Part shown: positions 1-5,467 of the stretch, piece by piece
Layout of the letters: each line of letters starts with the position of its first letter
How positions within the stretch are numbered: the stretch's first letter is position 1
Assembly: GCA_021200395.1 (NCBI GenBank)
Contig: JAJQGQ010000109.1
Coordinates: forward strand, 1-8,375
DNA: 8,375 bases
Reading direction: 5' to 3'
Origin: Erysipelotrichaceae bacterium
GTDB lineage: Bacteria; Bacillota_I; Bacilli_A; Erysipelotrichales; Coprobacillaceae
Made by a program: the position numbers and the translations under genes
The notes under the pieces: model-generated
Told to the model about the DNA's origin: nothing
What the model saw: the letters and a program-made list of their open reading frames with translations, nothing else
The model's database searches: none

Positions 1-62
1 ATTAATAATAGTAGAAATTTATATTTTTGATTTTTGACGACTTTAGTGATAAATGTCAACAT
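1..62 (-). CDS. 5' end of an unidentified minus-strand gene, cut by the window edge
   Basis: Reading leftwards from an ATG at 62-60, twenty codons stay open to the edge of the window. They start MLTFITKVVKNQ and continue with a basic patch and then a run of leucines. A ribosome binding site AGAGGTG (78-72 on the minus strand) lies 9 bases before this ATG, and a plausible promoter lies further upstream, so the start is well placed. A short amphipathic, lysine-rich stretch followed by leucines is what the first cytoplasmic residues and first membrane helix of a membrane protein look like, but this is inference from 20 residues. The gene lies downstream of the hydrolase on the same strand but is separated from it by a terminator, so it is probably its own transcription unit. 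No function can be assigned. Confidence 0.45.
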   Translation of the reverse strand, partial: MLTFITKVVKNQKYKFLLLL

Positions 63-93
63 ATACTCATTCACCTCTTAACTGTTAAAACTT

Positions 94-121
94 ATTATAA
101 AAAAGTAATATGAATTGAAAA
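94..121 (-). promoter_or_regulatory. Possible promoter for the left-edge gene
   Basis: On the minus strand a perfect TATAAT (99-94) has a TTTTCA-like -35 (121-116) with a 16-base spacer. The predicted transcript start near 87 would leave a short leader that contains the AGAGGTG ribosome binding site. The region is very AT-rich, so a chance match is possible. The remainder of 63-163 shows nothing else I can support. Confidence 0.35.
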
Positions 122-163
122 TAAATAGTATAATTTATGTATTATTATAATGAAGAGGTAATG

Positions 164-190
164 AAAAAAGCGATATCTTAGATATCGCTT
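164..190 (-). terminator. Rho-independent terminator of the hydrolase gene
   Basis: A perfect 10-base-pair inverted repeat, AAGCGATATC at 168-177 paired with 181-190 around a 3-base loop, is followed on the minus strand by a run of six T (169-164). The stem overlaps two bases of the TAA stop codon (191-189) of the hydrolase, so there is no untranslated gap between gene and terminator. The plus-strand orientation lacks a comparable T tail, so it reads as a one-way minus-strand terminator. Confidence 0.85.
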
Positions 191-2438
191 AACTTAAACA
201 TTCATTCACCCATTCGATAAAGTTTGTTGTAGAATCTCCAGTACGCTCTGCTGTTGTATGACCTTGATTCCATACAGTTGCAAAATCAACACTTTCAACA
301 CTATCATATTGCTCTAAAGCTAATGCTAAATTGGTTTCAACAGTTAAAGCAGTATCACCTTGCGTAATACCAGTTCTTATACGCCAATAAGTTGCTACAG
401 TAGATGTTTCATAACCATCATAATAATCTGAAATATAATACATTGGATTATACATATTTTGTCTATAATAAGTATCATTATCTAAACTATCAGTTTCATC
501 TAGATCAGCTGTATAATCTTCAGCATATGAAGAATCATAATCACTATAGGTACTATATTCTGATTCATTATCAATTAATAAGCTTGCCATTGTTGCATCC
601 CAGTGTAATGCATCACTATCATCATTACCAAAAACATAGTTTTCAGCTTGTGATAAATTTAAATCATCAAATGCACCAACATCTTTAGAAGCACTCTTAC
701 AATGATTGACAAAAGCTTCAATAGATGTAATAGATACTGTACTTGTATTAGAATCAAATGTTACCCATGTTTCATCACTATTAAGTTCATCAACATAACT
801 TTGCATATCACTCGTATTACTATAATTATCAACTAAGTAATTACTCAGTGATTCTTCAATCACACTTAATAAATAATCATAATAAGTACCGCTTGTATAA
901 ATACCATCACTAGATTCATTCAATGACAAAGTATTACCATCACTATCAATTAATCCTAAAGCATTAATATAATCAGCATAGGCTTCTGCCATATCATCAG
1001 ATAAAGCACTTGTCCATGAATCATCAGATCTTGTACCGCTACTTGCATATTGACCCATATTCCACTCATAGGCTTCATTAGCTGTATCTAAAGAAGTAAT
1101 CGGACACCAAGCCATAACCCCTGCAATAGCATCTGATATTTCATTACCATCATCATCATACATACAAGCACCAATAGATTCTAGATAAGGTGTATATAAT
1201 TCACTATCACCACTGCTACCTAAAATAGTACTTTGTGCACCACCACCAGAGTGACCAAAAGCAAAAATAGAATCAGTATTACCAGGTAAATCATCACTAT
1301 TATAACGTAAATATCTTACAGCAGCTTTTAAATCCGTGACACCCCAAGGAGCACCACCACTATAATCATCTCCATTATTTCTACCACGACAGCCTGCATA
1401 AACATAAATAAAACCAGCATCAGTATAATCAGATATACCACTTGATGCATAACTTGTAGGAGCAGCTTGTGCAGAATAACCAGCAGTATTAACAGGCATC
1501 ACTATTGGAGCTGTCAAAGCTGTATAACCTTCTATAGTTGCAGTTGTATTAATAGTACAAGTATAAGTACCATCACCATTATCCGTTGCATCCATATAAG
1601 CCCCAGGGACATAAATGCCCATTGACTCATATTCCACAGTATCTGGATCGCTACAATAAACAATACCTATTTGATAATAAATATCATTTGTTTCATCATA
1701 ACTCCAATTTGTATTATCAATATGAAGATCATCGGTAGATGAATATTCAACAGTTGACGAAGTTATAGATGATGAGCTATCTCCTAAAATAAAATGATTT
1801 GTTCCATAAATAATACCCATTGCTAGTCCACTTGTAACAATTAAGCATCCAACAATATAAATAATAATCATTCTTGTTTTATGGAATACTGGTTTTTTAA
1901 ATCCTAAACTCATAATCAGATAACCTGATGCATAAACCAATGGAATACACCATAAAGCAATATAAGCCATGTAAGTAAGTGTTAAACTAGAACTTGAGGT
2001 TGTTTCAACGGTAGTATCTCCCTCACCTGCAAAACCGCCATCAGCCATTTCTCCATTTGAAGAATCTGTTGAATCGCTAGGTAAATCACCACTAGGTGCT
2101 TCTCCACTAGGTAATTCACTAGAATCAATGTCTACATCTTCATCAGTGCCATTTGGAGCTTCACCGCTAGGTGCCTCCCCATTAGGCATACCGTCAGTTG
2201 AATCACTAACACTTGGCATATCACCACTAGGTGCCTCTCCGCTAGGCATACCGTCAGTTGAATCACTATCACTTGGCATATCACCACTAGGCATAGAATC
2301 ACTTGACATTTCTATGGTATCACCTATTGTGCTCGTAGTTGTTAAGTTATTCTTGGCATGATAAACGGTTAATCCAATCATGAATAAAGATAAAACAATT
2401 ACTAAAACTAATAATATGTTTTTAATAGATTTTTTCAT
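189..2438 (-). CDS. Membrane-anchored extracellular alpha/beta hydrolase, tannase/esterase-like
   Basis: 749 residues, read leftwards from ATG 2438-2436 with ribosome binding site AAAGGAG (2455-2449) 10 bases upstream. Residues 1-7 are basic and 8-25 form a hydrophobic signal-anchor. Residues 45-125 are an acidic spacer of PSGE/PSGD units, including a 20-residue tandem repeat (54-73 and 74-93). Two further membrane helices lie at about 153-178 and 189-213 with the basic loop KKPVFHKTR between them. By the positive-inside rule, both the spacer and the C-terminal domain (220-749) are outside the cell. That domain carries a nucleophile elbow GHSGGG with Ser397, a likely acid Asp695 in the segment WRIRTGITQGDT (685-696), and a likely His727 in NQGHTTAERTG. 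The Asp-His spacing of 32 equals that of Lactiplantibacillus plantarum tannase (Asp419/His451), and the C-terminal block resembles proteins annotated as tannase subtype A/B. Natural substrate is unknown: gallate, ferulate or other esters are possible. The ectodomain is extremely acidic (about 89 Asp/Glu against 12 Lys/Arg). Hydrolase fold is confident; the tannase label is tentative. Confidence 0.85.
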   Translation of the reverse strand: MKKSIKNILLVLVIVLSLFMIGLTVYHAKNNLTTTSTIGDTIEMSSDSMPSGDMPSDSDSTDGMPSGEAPSGDMPSVSDSTDGMPNGEAPSGEAPNGTDEDVDIDSSELPSGEAPSGDLPSDSTDSSNGEMADGGFAGEGDTTVETTSSSSLTLTYMAYIALWCIPLVYASGYLIMSLGFKKPVFHKTRMIIIYIVGCLIVTSGLAMGIIYGTNHFILGDSSSSITSSTVEYSSTDDLHIDNTNWSYDETNDIYYQIGIVYCSDPDTVEYESMGIYVPGAYMDATDNGDGTYTCTINTTATIEGYTALTAPIVMPVNTAGYSAQAAPTSYASSGISDYTDAGFIYVYAGCRGRNNGDDYSGGAPWGVTDLKAAVRYLRYNSDDLPGNTDSIFAFGHSGGGAQSTILGSSGDSELYTPYLESIGACMYDDDGNEISDAIAGVMAWCPITSLDTANEAYEWNMGQYASSGTRSDDSWTSALSDDMAEAYADYINALGLIDSDGNTLSLNESSDGIYTSGTYYDYLLSVIEESLSNYLVDNYSNTSDMQSYVDELNSDETWVTFDSNTSTVSITSIEAFVNHCKSASKDVGAFDDLNLSQAENYVFGNDDSDALHWDATMASLLIDNESEYSTYSDYDSSYAEDYTADLDETDSLDNDTYYRQNMYNPMYYISDYYDGYETSTVATYWRIRTGITQGDTALTVETNLALALEQYDSVESVDFATVWNQGHTTAERTGDSTTNFIEWVNECLS
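2161..2280. repeat. Two tandem 60-bp repeats in the hydrolase spacer
   Basis: Bases 2161-2220 and 2221-2280 are head-to-tail copies with 5 mismatches in 60. They encode, on the minus strand, two 20-residue units of the hydrolase spacer beginning MPSDSDSTDG and MPSVSDSTDG. A partial third copy starts at 2281. More diverged PSGE/PSGD units flank them (about 2060-2170). The array keeps the reading frame, so gain or loss of a unit would change spacer length without breaking the enzyme. Confidence 0.9.
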
Positions 2439-2483
2439 TATAAAGAATCTCCTTTCTGTAGTTGTTAAAATACGCTATTCTAT

Positions 2484-2511
2484 TGTGTATAATTTGTCAA
2501 ATATACGTAAA
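2484..2511 (-). promoter_or_regulatory. Pho-box-like hexamers upstream of the hydrolase (tentative)
   Basis: On the minus strand, TTTACG (2511-2506), TTGACA (2500-2495) and TACACA (2489-2484) follow each other with exact 5-base gaps, the same 11-bp phasing as the Pho boxes before pstS and pstC. TTGACA could instead simply be a -35 element, but I find no good -10 at 16-18 bases from it; the best AT-rich candidates are TAGAAT (2482-2477) and TATTTT (2472-2467), both badly spaced. The promoter of the hydrolase is therefore not resolved, and control by PhoP is only a hypothesis. Confidence 0.3.
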
Positions 2512-2536
2512 AATATGTGATTTATAAAAATACTTT

Positions 2537-2575
2537 TTAACTTAATCTTAACAGACTTTATACAAAAGATTGATA
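2537..2575 (+). promoter_or_regulatory. Pho box (PhoP/PhoB binding repeats) upstream of pstS
   Basis: Four hexamers are spaced exactly 11 bp start to start: TTAACT (2537), TTAACA (2548), TATACA (2559) and TTGATA (2570). Direct TT(A/T/C)ACA-type repeats with about 5-base gaps are the known binding sites of PhoP in Bacillus, and the 11-bp period is shared by PhoB boxes. The last hexamer doubles as the -35 region. The same four-part layout recurs before pstC, which makes chance unlikely. It fits activation of the operon by the regulator encoded at 6944-7630. Confidence 0.8.
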
Positions 2576-2600
2576 TTTACGCTTATTAAAAAGATATAAA
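2570..2600 (+). promoter_or_regulatory. pstS promoter core
   Basis: TTGATA (2570-2575) serves as -35. A -10 lies within AAAAAGATATAA: either GATATA (2593-2598, 17-base spacer) or TATAAA (2595-2600, 19-base spacer). The identical 12-base block occurs at the same distance from TTGATA in the pstC promoter. Transcription should start near 2605-2607. Confidence 0.65.
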
Positions 2601-2606
2601 CTATAG

Positions 2607-2622
2607 TTGTCTTGAAAGACAA
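2607..2622 (+). other. Small hairpin at the predicted 5' end of pstS mRNA
   Basis: TTGTCT (2607-2612) and AGACAA (2617-2622) form a 6-bp stem around a TGAA loop, and an extra T-A pair inside is possible. It begins 0-2 bases from the predicted transcript start and ends 10 bases before the ribosome binding site AAGGAAGG (2633-2640). It lacks a T tail, so it is not a terminator. A 5'-terminal stem-loop can protect mRNA from 5'-end decay, which would suit a highly expressed binding protein; this role is inferred. Confidence 0.45.
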
Positions 2623-2650
2623 GAGTATATATAAGGAAGGATTATAAAAA

Positions 2651-3496
2651 ATGAAAAAATTAGGAGCTTTATTATTAGCGTTTGTATTGAGCTTTAGCTT
2701 AGTTGGATGTGGAAATAATTCATCTACTGAAGATTCTTCTACAGATGATATTAGTGGAACAGTAACTATGGATGGATCTACGTCTATGGAAGAATTAGTT
2801 AATGGATTGGCTGAAGCTATTAAGGAAGTTTATCCAAATTTAACTATTGAACCACAATTTACAGGTTCAGGAACTGGTATTCAATCAGTAGCTGATGGAA
2901 AAGTAGATATTGGAAACTCTTCAAGAGCTTTAAAAGATGAAGAATTAGCAGAAGGTTTAGTTGAAAACATTGTTGCTTTAGATGGTATTGCCATTATTGT
3001 TAATGAAGCCAATACTGTAACTAACTTAACTACTGATCAATTAGTTGCTATTTACACTGGTGAAATTTCTAATTGGAGCGAAGTTGGAGGCGAAGATGAA
3101 GCTATCGTAGTTATTGGGCGTGAAGCTTCTTCAGGTACTAGAGGCGCTTTTGAAGAAATCTTGGGTATTGAAGATGCATGTAATTATGCACAAGAAATTA
3201 ACTCAACTGGTGCAGTTGTTGCAGGTGTTCAATCTACAGCTGGTGCCATTGGTTATGTATCATTAGAAGCCATTAGTGATGTAACTGGTATTGCAGCTGT
3301 TCAATTAGATGATGTTGAATGTAATACAACAACAATTGCTGATGGATCATATACTTTACAAAGACCATTTGTAATGGCTACTAAAGGTGAAGTTAGTGAA
3401 CAATCTGAAGCAGTTCAAGCAGTATTCACTTATTTAGAAAGTGATGCTGGTCAAGAATTAATCGAATCATTTGGCTTGGTTGTACCTACAGAATAA
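2651..3496 (+). CDS. pstS: Phosphate ABC transporter substrate-binding lipoprotein PstS
   Basis: 281 residues. PstS captures inorganic phosphate outside the membrane and delivers it to the PstC-PstA channel. A lipoprotein signal peptide is clear: KK, a hydrophobic core (4-16), and lipobox L17-V-G-C20, so the mature protein is lipid-anchored at Cys20, followed by a Ser/Thr/Asp/Asn-rich tether (21-34). Phosphate-site motifs are visible in order: DGSTSMEEL (41-49), GSGTGIQSV (72-80), DIGNSSR (86-92) and the hallmark REASSGTR (157-164). The length is typical of the compact Gram-positive PstS type. The start is fixed by the signal peptide and by AAGGAAGG 10 bases upstream. The gene is first in the operon behind a Pho-box promoter and is followed after 3 bases by a terminator, so it should be made in excess of the downstream permease genes. 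No key residues appear to be missing. Confidence 0.97.
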   Translation: MKKLGALLLAFVLSFSLVGCGNNSSTEDSSTDDISGTVTMDGSTSMEELVNGLAEAIKEVYPNLTIEPQFTGSGTGIQSVADGKVDIGNSSRALKDEELAEGLVENIVALDGIAIIVNEANTVTNLTTDQLVAIYTGEISNWSEVGGEDEAIVVIGREASSGTRGAFEEILGIEDACNYAQEINSTGAVVAGVQSTAGAIGYVSLEAISDVTGIAAVQLDDVECNTTTIADGSYTLQRPFVMATKGEVSEQSEAVQAVFTYLESDAGQELIESFGLVVPTE

Positions 3497-3499
3497 TTG

Positions 3500-3523
3500 A
3501 AAGGACCTTTGGTCCTTTTTTTT
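3500..3523 (+). terminator. Rho-independent terminator after pstS, inside the pst cluster
   Basis: AAAGGACC (3500-3507) pairs perfectly with GGTCCTTT (3511-3518) across a 3-base loop, with eight T at 3516-3523. It starts 3 bases after the pstS stop codon. Because a second promoter follows at 3596-3626, this terminator should uncouple abundant pstS mRNA from pstCAB-phoU-phoPR mRNA. Confidence 0.9.
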
Positions 3524-3562
3524 ATGCAATCTTAAGATAAAACATGATGATGTATTGATGGT

Positions 3563-3601
3563 TTTACATATTCTTAACATACATTAAACGTAAGTTTGAT
3601 A
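3563..3601 (+). promoter_or_regulatory. Second Pho box, upstream of pstC
   Basis: Four hexamers spaced exactly 11 bp: TTTACA (3563), TTAACA (3574), TAAACG (3585) and TTGATA (3596). The second and fourth hexamers are identical to those before pstS, and the fourth again takes the -35 position. This points to direct control of the permease, phoU and the two-component genes by their own regulator. Confidence 0.8.
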
Positions 3602-3626
3602 TTATGTTAAGAAAAAAAGATATAAG
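3596..3626 (+). promoter_or_regulatory. pstC promoter core
   Basis: TTGATA (3596-3601) is followed by the block AAAAAGATATAA, giving a -10 of GATATA (3619-3624, 17-base spacer) or TATAAG (3621-3626, 19-base spacer), matching the pstS promoter in sequence and spacing. Transcription should start near 3631-3633, about 40 bases before the pstC start codon. Confidence 0.65.
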
Positions 3627-3657
3627 ATATGGGTGTTATTTTAGAGAGAATATAAAA

Positions 3658-3663
3658 AAGGAG
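3658..3663 (+). promoter_or_regulatory. Ribosome binding site that sets the pstC start
   Basis: AAGGAG lies 6 bases before the ATG at 3670. The in-frame upstream ATG at 3604 has no such site and falls inside the promoter, before its -10 element, so it would not be on the main transcript. Confidence 0.85.
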
Positions 3664-3669
3664 TTAAAT

Positions 3670-4605
3670 ATGGACAAAGAATTTATTTCGATTAAGAGTA
3701 ATAGTAAAACAAAGTCCACAGTTGAAAAAATAGCTGCTATTATATTTACATGTTGTGCAGTTGTATCAATTGTTGCCGTTGTATCTATTACTGCTTATAT
3801 GTTGATTTCTGGAACACCTGCTTTATTTGAAGTTGGTATTACAGAAGTATTGTTCTCTAATGTTTGGGCACCAACAGCGAGTGATCCGCAGTATGGTATC
3901 TTAAACATTATCCTTGTTTCTATTGTTGGTGTATTTTGTGCTATTTTGATAGGTGTACCAATTGGTGTTTTAACAGCTGTTAACTTATCTGAAATAGCTG
4001 CACCAAATGTTAGAAAAATCTTGAAAACGGCTATTGAATTATTAGCTGGTATTCCATCGGTTATATATGGATTGCTTGGTATATTGCTTATTTGTCCTAC
4101 TATCTATAAATTAGAAAGATTCATTTTTGCAGGATCAACAACACATCAGTTTACAGGTGGAGCAAACCTTTTATCAGCTATTTTGGTTTTAGCTATTATG
4201 ATTTTACCAACTGTTATTAATATGACAGAAACATCTCTGCAAACTGTTCCTGATGATTTAAGAACAAGTTCGCTCGCTTTAGGTGCTAGTCAGATTCAAA
4301 CAATCTTCAGAGTTGTTTTACCAGCTGCCAAAAATGGTATTATGTCAGCAATTGTCCTTGGTGTTGGTAGAGCCATTGGAGAAGCTATGGCTATTATGCT
4401 TGTAGCAGGTAACTCTGTTAATGCGCCAGGTTTATTCAATTCAGTTCGTTTCTTAACAACAGGTATCGTATCTGAAATGAGTTATGCTTCTGGAACACAT
4501 AGAGAAGTCTTATTTACAATTGGTTTAGTATTATTTGTCTTTATCATTATTATTAACATTGTCTTAACATTCTTAATTAAAGGAGGAGTCGATAATGGAA
4601 AATAA
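3670..4605 (+). CDS. pstC: Phosphate ABC transporter permease PstC
   Basis: 311 residues from ATG 3670. One of the two membrane subunits of the high-affinity phosphate importer. About six membrane helices can be seen, near residues 21-46, 77-105, 120-143, 166-186, 222-247 and 280-303. The cytoplasmic coupling loop that docks on PstB (EAA-type loop of ABC permeases) is at about 200-220, SLALGASQIQ followed by FRVVLPAA. The family motif AIELLAGIPSVIYGLLG spans 121-137. A longer reading frame begins at 3604, but those 22 extra residues (many Lys/Arg/Tyr) are encoded by promoter DNA, and the strong AAGGAG sits before 3670, so the shorter form is chosen. The 3' end overlaps pstA by 11 bases, consistent with coupled translation. 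The gene is preceded by its own Pho-box promoter. Confidence 0.95.
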   Translation: MDKEFISIKSNSKTKSTVEKIAAIIFTCCAVVSIVAVVSITAYMLISGTPALFEVGITEVLFSNVWAPTASDPQYGILNIILVSIVGVFCAILIGVPIGVLTAVNLSEIAAPNVRKILKTAIELLAGIPSVIYGLLGILLICPTIYKLERFIFAGSTTHQFTGGANLLSAILVLAIMILPTVINMTETSLQTVPDDLRTSSLALGASQIQTIFRVVLPAAKNGIMSAIVLGVGRAIGEAMAIMLVAGNSVNAPGLFNSVRFLTTGIVSEMSYASGTHREVLFTIGLVLFVFIIIINIVLTFLIKGGVDNGK

Positions 4606-5464
4606 AGTCAGTATTTATGATAAACAAAATAGAATGAGTGATAACATTTTAGCGTTTTTAGTGCAATTCTGTAGTGTGCTAGCTGTTGGCATATTAGTTA
4701 TCATTATTGGTTATATTGTTATTAGAGGTGTTCCTGCTTTTAAATTTAGTTATTTAGTCAGTGTCAAGAGTACATTAAAGAAAACATTTGGTATTTTACC
4801 TAATATTATTAATACAATTTATTTAATTGTTATTACATTATTAATATCATGTCCAATCAGTATTGGTGGAGCTATCTATTTAAATGAATACGCGACAAAT
4901 CAAAGATTTGTCAAAATTATCTCTTTTACAACTGAAATATTAGCTGGTATACCATCTATTATTTATGGTTTGTTTGGTATGTTATTCTTTGGTGAATTCT
5001 TAGGCTTAGGTTATTCTATTTTAACTGGTGCTTTAACTTTAGCTATTATGATTTTACCAATTATGTCAAGTAACACACAAGTTGCCTTAAATGCAGTACC
5101 ACCAAGTTATCGTGAAGCTGCTTTAGGTATTGGTGCTACCAAATGGTATATGATTAGAACCGTTTTGCTTCCTAGTGCTATGCCAGGTATCTTAACAGGT
5201 GTTATCTTATCAATGGGTCGTATTGTTGCTGAATCTGCAGCCTTATTATTCACAGCTGGTTCAGTAGCTACATTACCTACAAATTGGCTCACTCACATAT
5301 TCTCAAGTGGTGGATCGTTGACAATTCAATTATATCTAGAAATGGAAAAAGCTAACTATGATTATGCATTCGTTATTGCATTAGTATTAATTGTCATTGT
5401 CTTAATCTTAAACTATCTCGCAAAATGGATTACAAGAAAATTTGATGTAAACAAGGTGGATTAA
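4595..5464 (+). CDS. pstA: Phosphate ABC transporter permease PstA
   Basis: 289 residues. The second membrane subunit of the phosphate importer, pairing with PstC. The start ATG 4595 lies inside the end of pstC, with a strong AGGAGGAG (4581-4588) 6 bases upstream. About six membrane helices: near 18-43, 68-93, 114-134, 138-156, 198-221 and 257-277. ILAGIPSIIYGLFG (115-128) is the PstA/PstC family signature. The EAA coupling loop EAALGIGATKW followed by RTVLLPSA lies at 174-195. Length and layout are normal for PstA. The stop codon is 3 bases before pstB, and the pstB ribosome binding site AAGGTGG is within the last codons of pstA, so the genes are tightly coupled. Confidence 0.96.
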   Translation: MENKVSIYDKQNRMSDNILAFLVQFCSVLAVGILVIIIGYIVIRGVPAFKFSYLVSVKSTLKKTFGILPNIINTIYLIVITLLISCPISIGGAIYLNEYATNQRFVKIISFTTEILAGIPSIIYGLFGMLFFGEFLGLGYSILTGALTLAIMILPIMSSNTQVALNAVPPSYREAALGIGATKWYMIRTVLLPSAMPGILTGVILSMGRIVAESAALLFTAGSVATLPTNWLTHIFSSGGSLTIQLYLEMEKANYDYAFVIALVLIVIVLILNYLAKWITRKFDVNKVD

Positions 5465-5467
5465 AAA

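Noticed and set aside
161..181. Six-codon plus-strand frame (MKKAIS) behind an AGAGG sequence, possibly a leader peptide before a hairpin
   Set aside because: The hairpin has its T run in the minus-strand direction and no plus-strand gene follows: the hydrolase downstream is on the other strand. Leader-peptide attenuation is not supported.
404..688. Plus-strand open frame rich in His, Tyr and Asn inside the hydrolase gene
   Set aside because: It is antisense to the hydrolase, has low-complexity composition mirroring Asp/Ser/Tyr codons of the real gene, lacks a ribosome binding site and resembles no known family.
2128..2361. Plus-strand open frame with repeated GASPLG-like units
   Set aside because: The repeats are only the antisense reading of the PSGE/PSGD spacer repeat. 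There is no ribosome binding site or promoter, and the minus-strand frame has a clear start and domain structure.
2439..2650. A riboswitch in the pstS leader
   Set aside because: The predicted leader is only about 45 bases with one 6-bp hairpin, too short and simple for a known riboswitch.
5107..5292. Minus-strand open frame inside pstA
   Set aside because: It lies wholly within a conserved permease gene on the other strand, with no start signal of its own.
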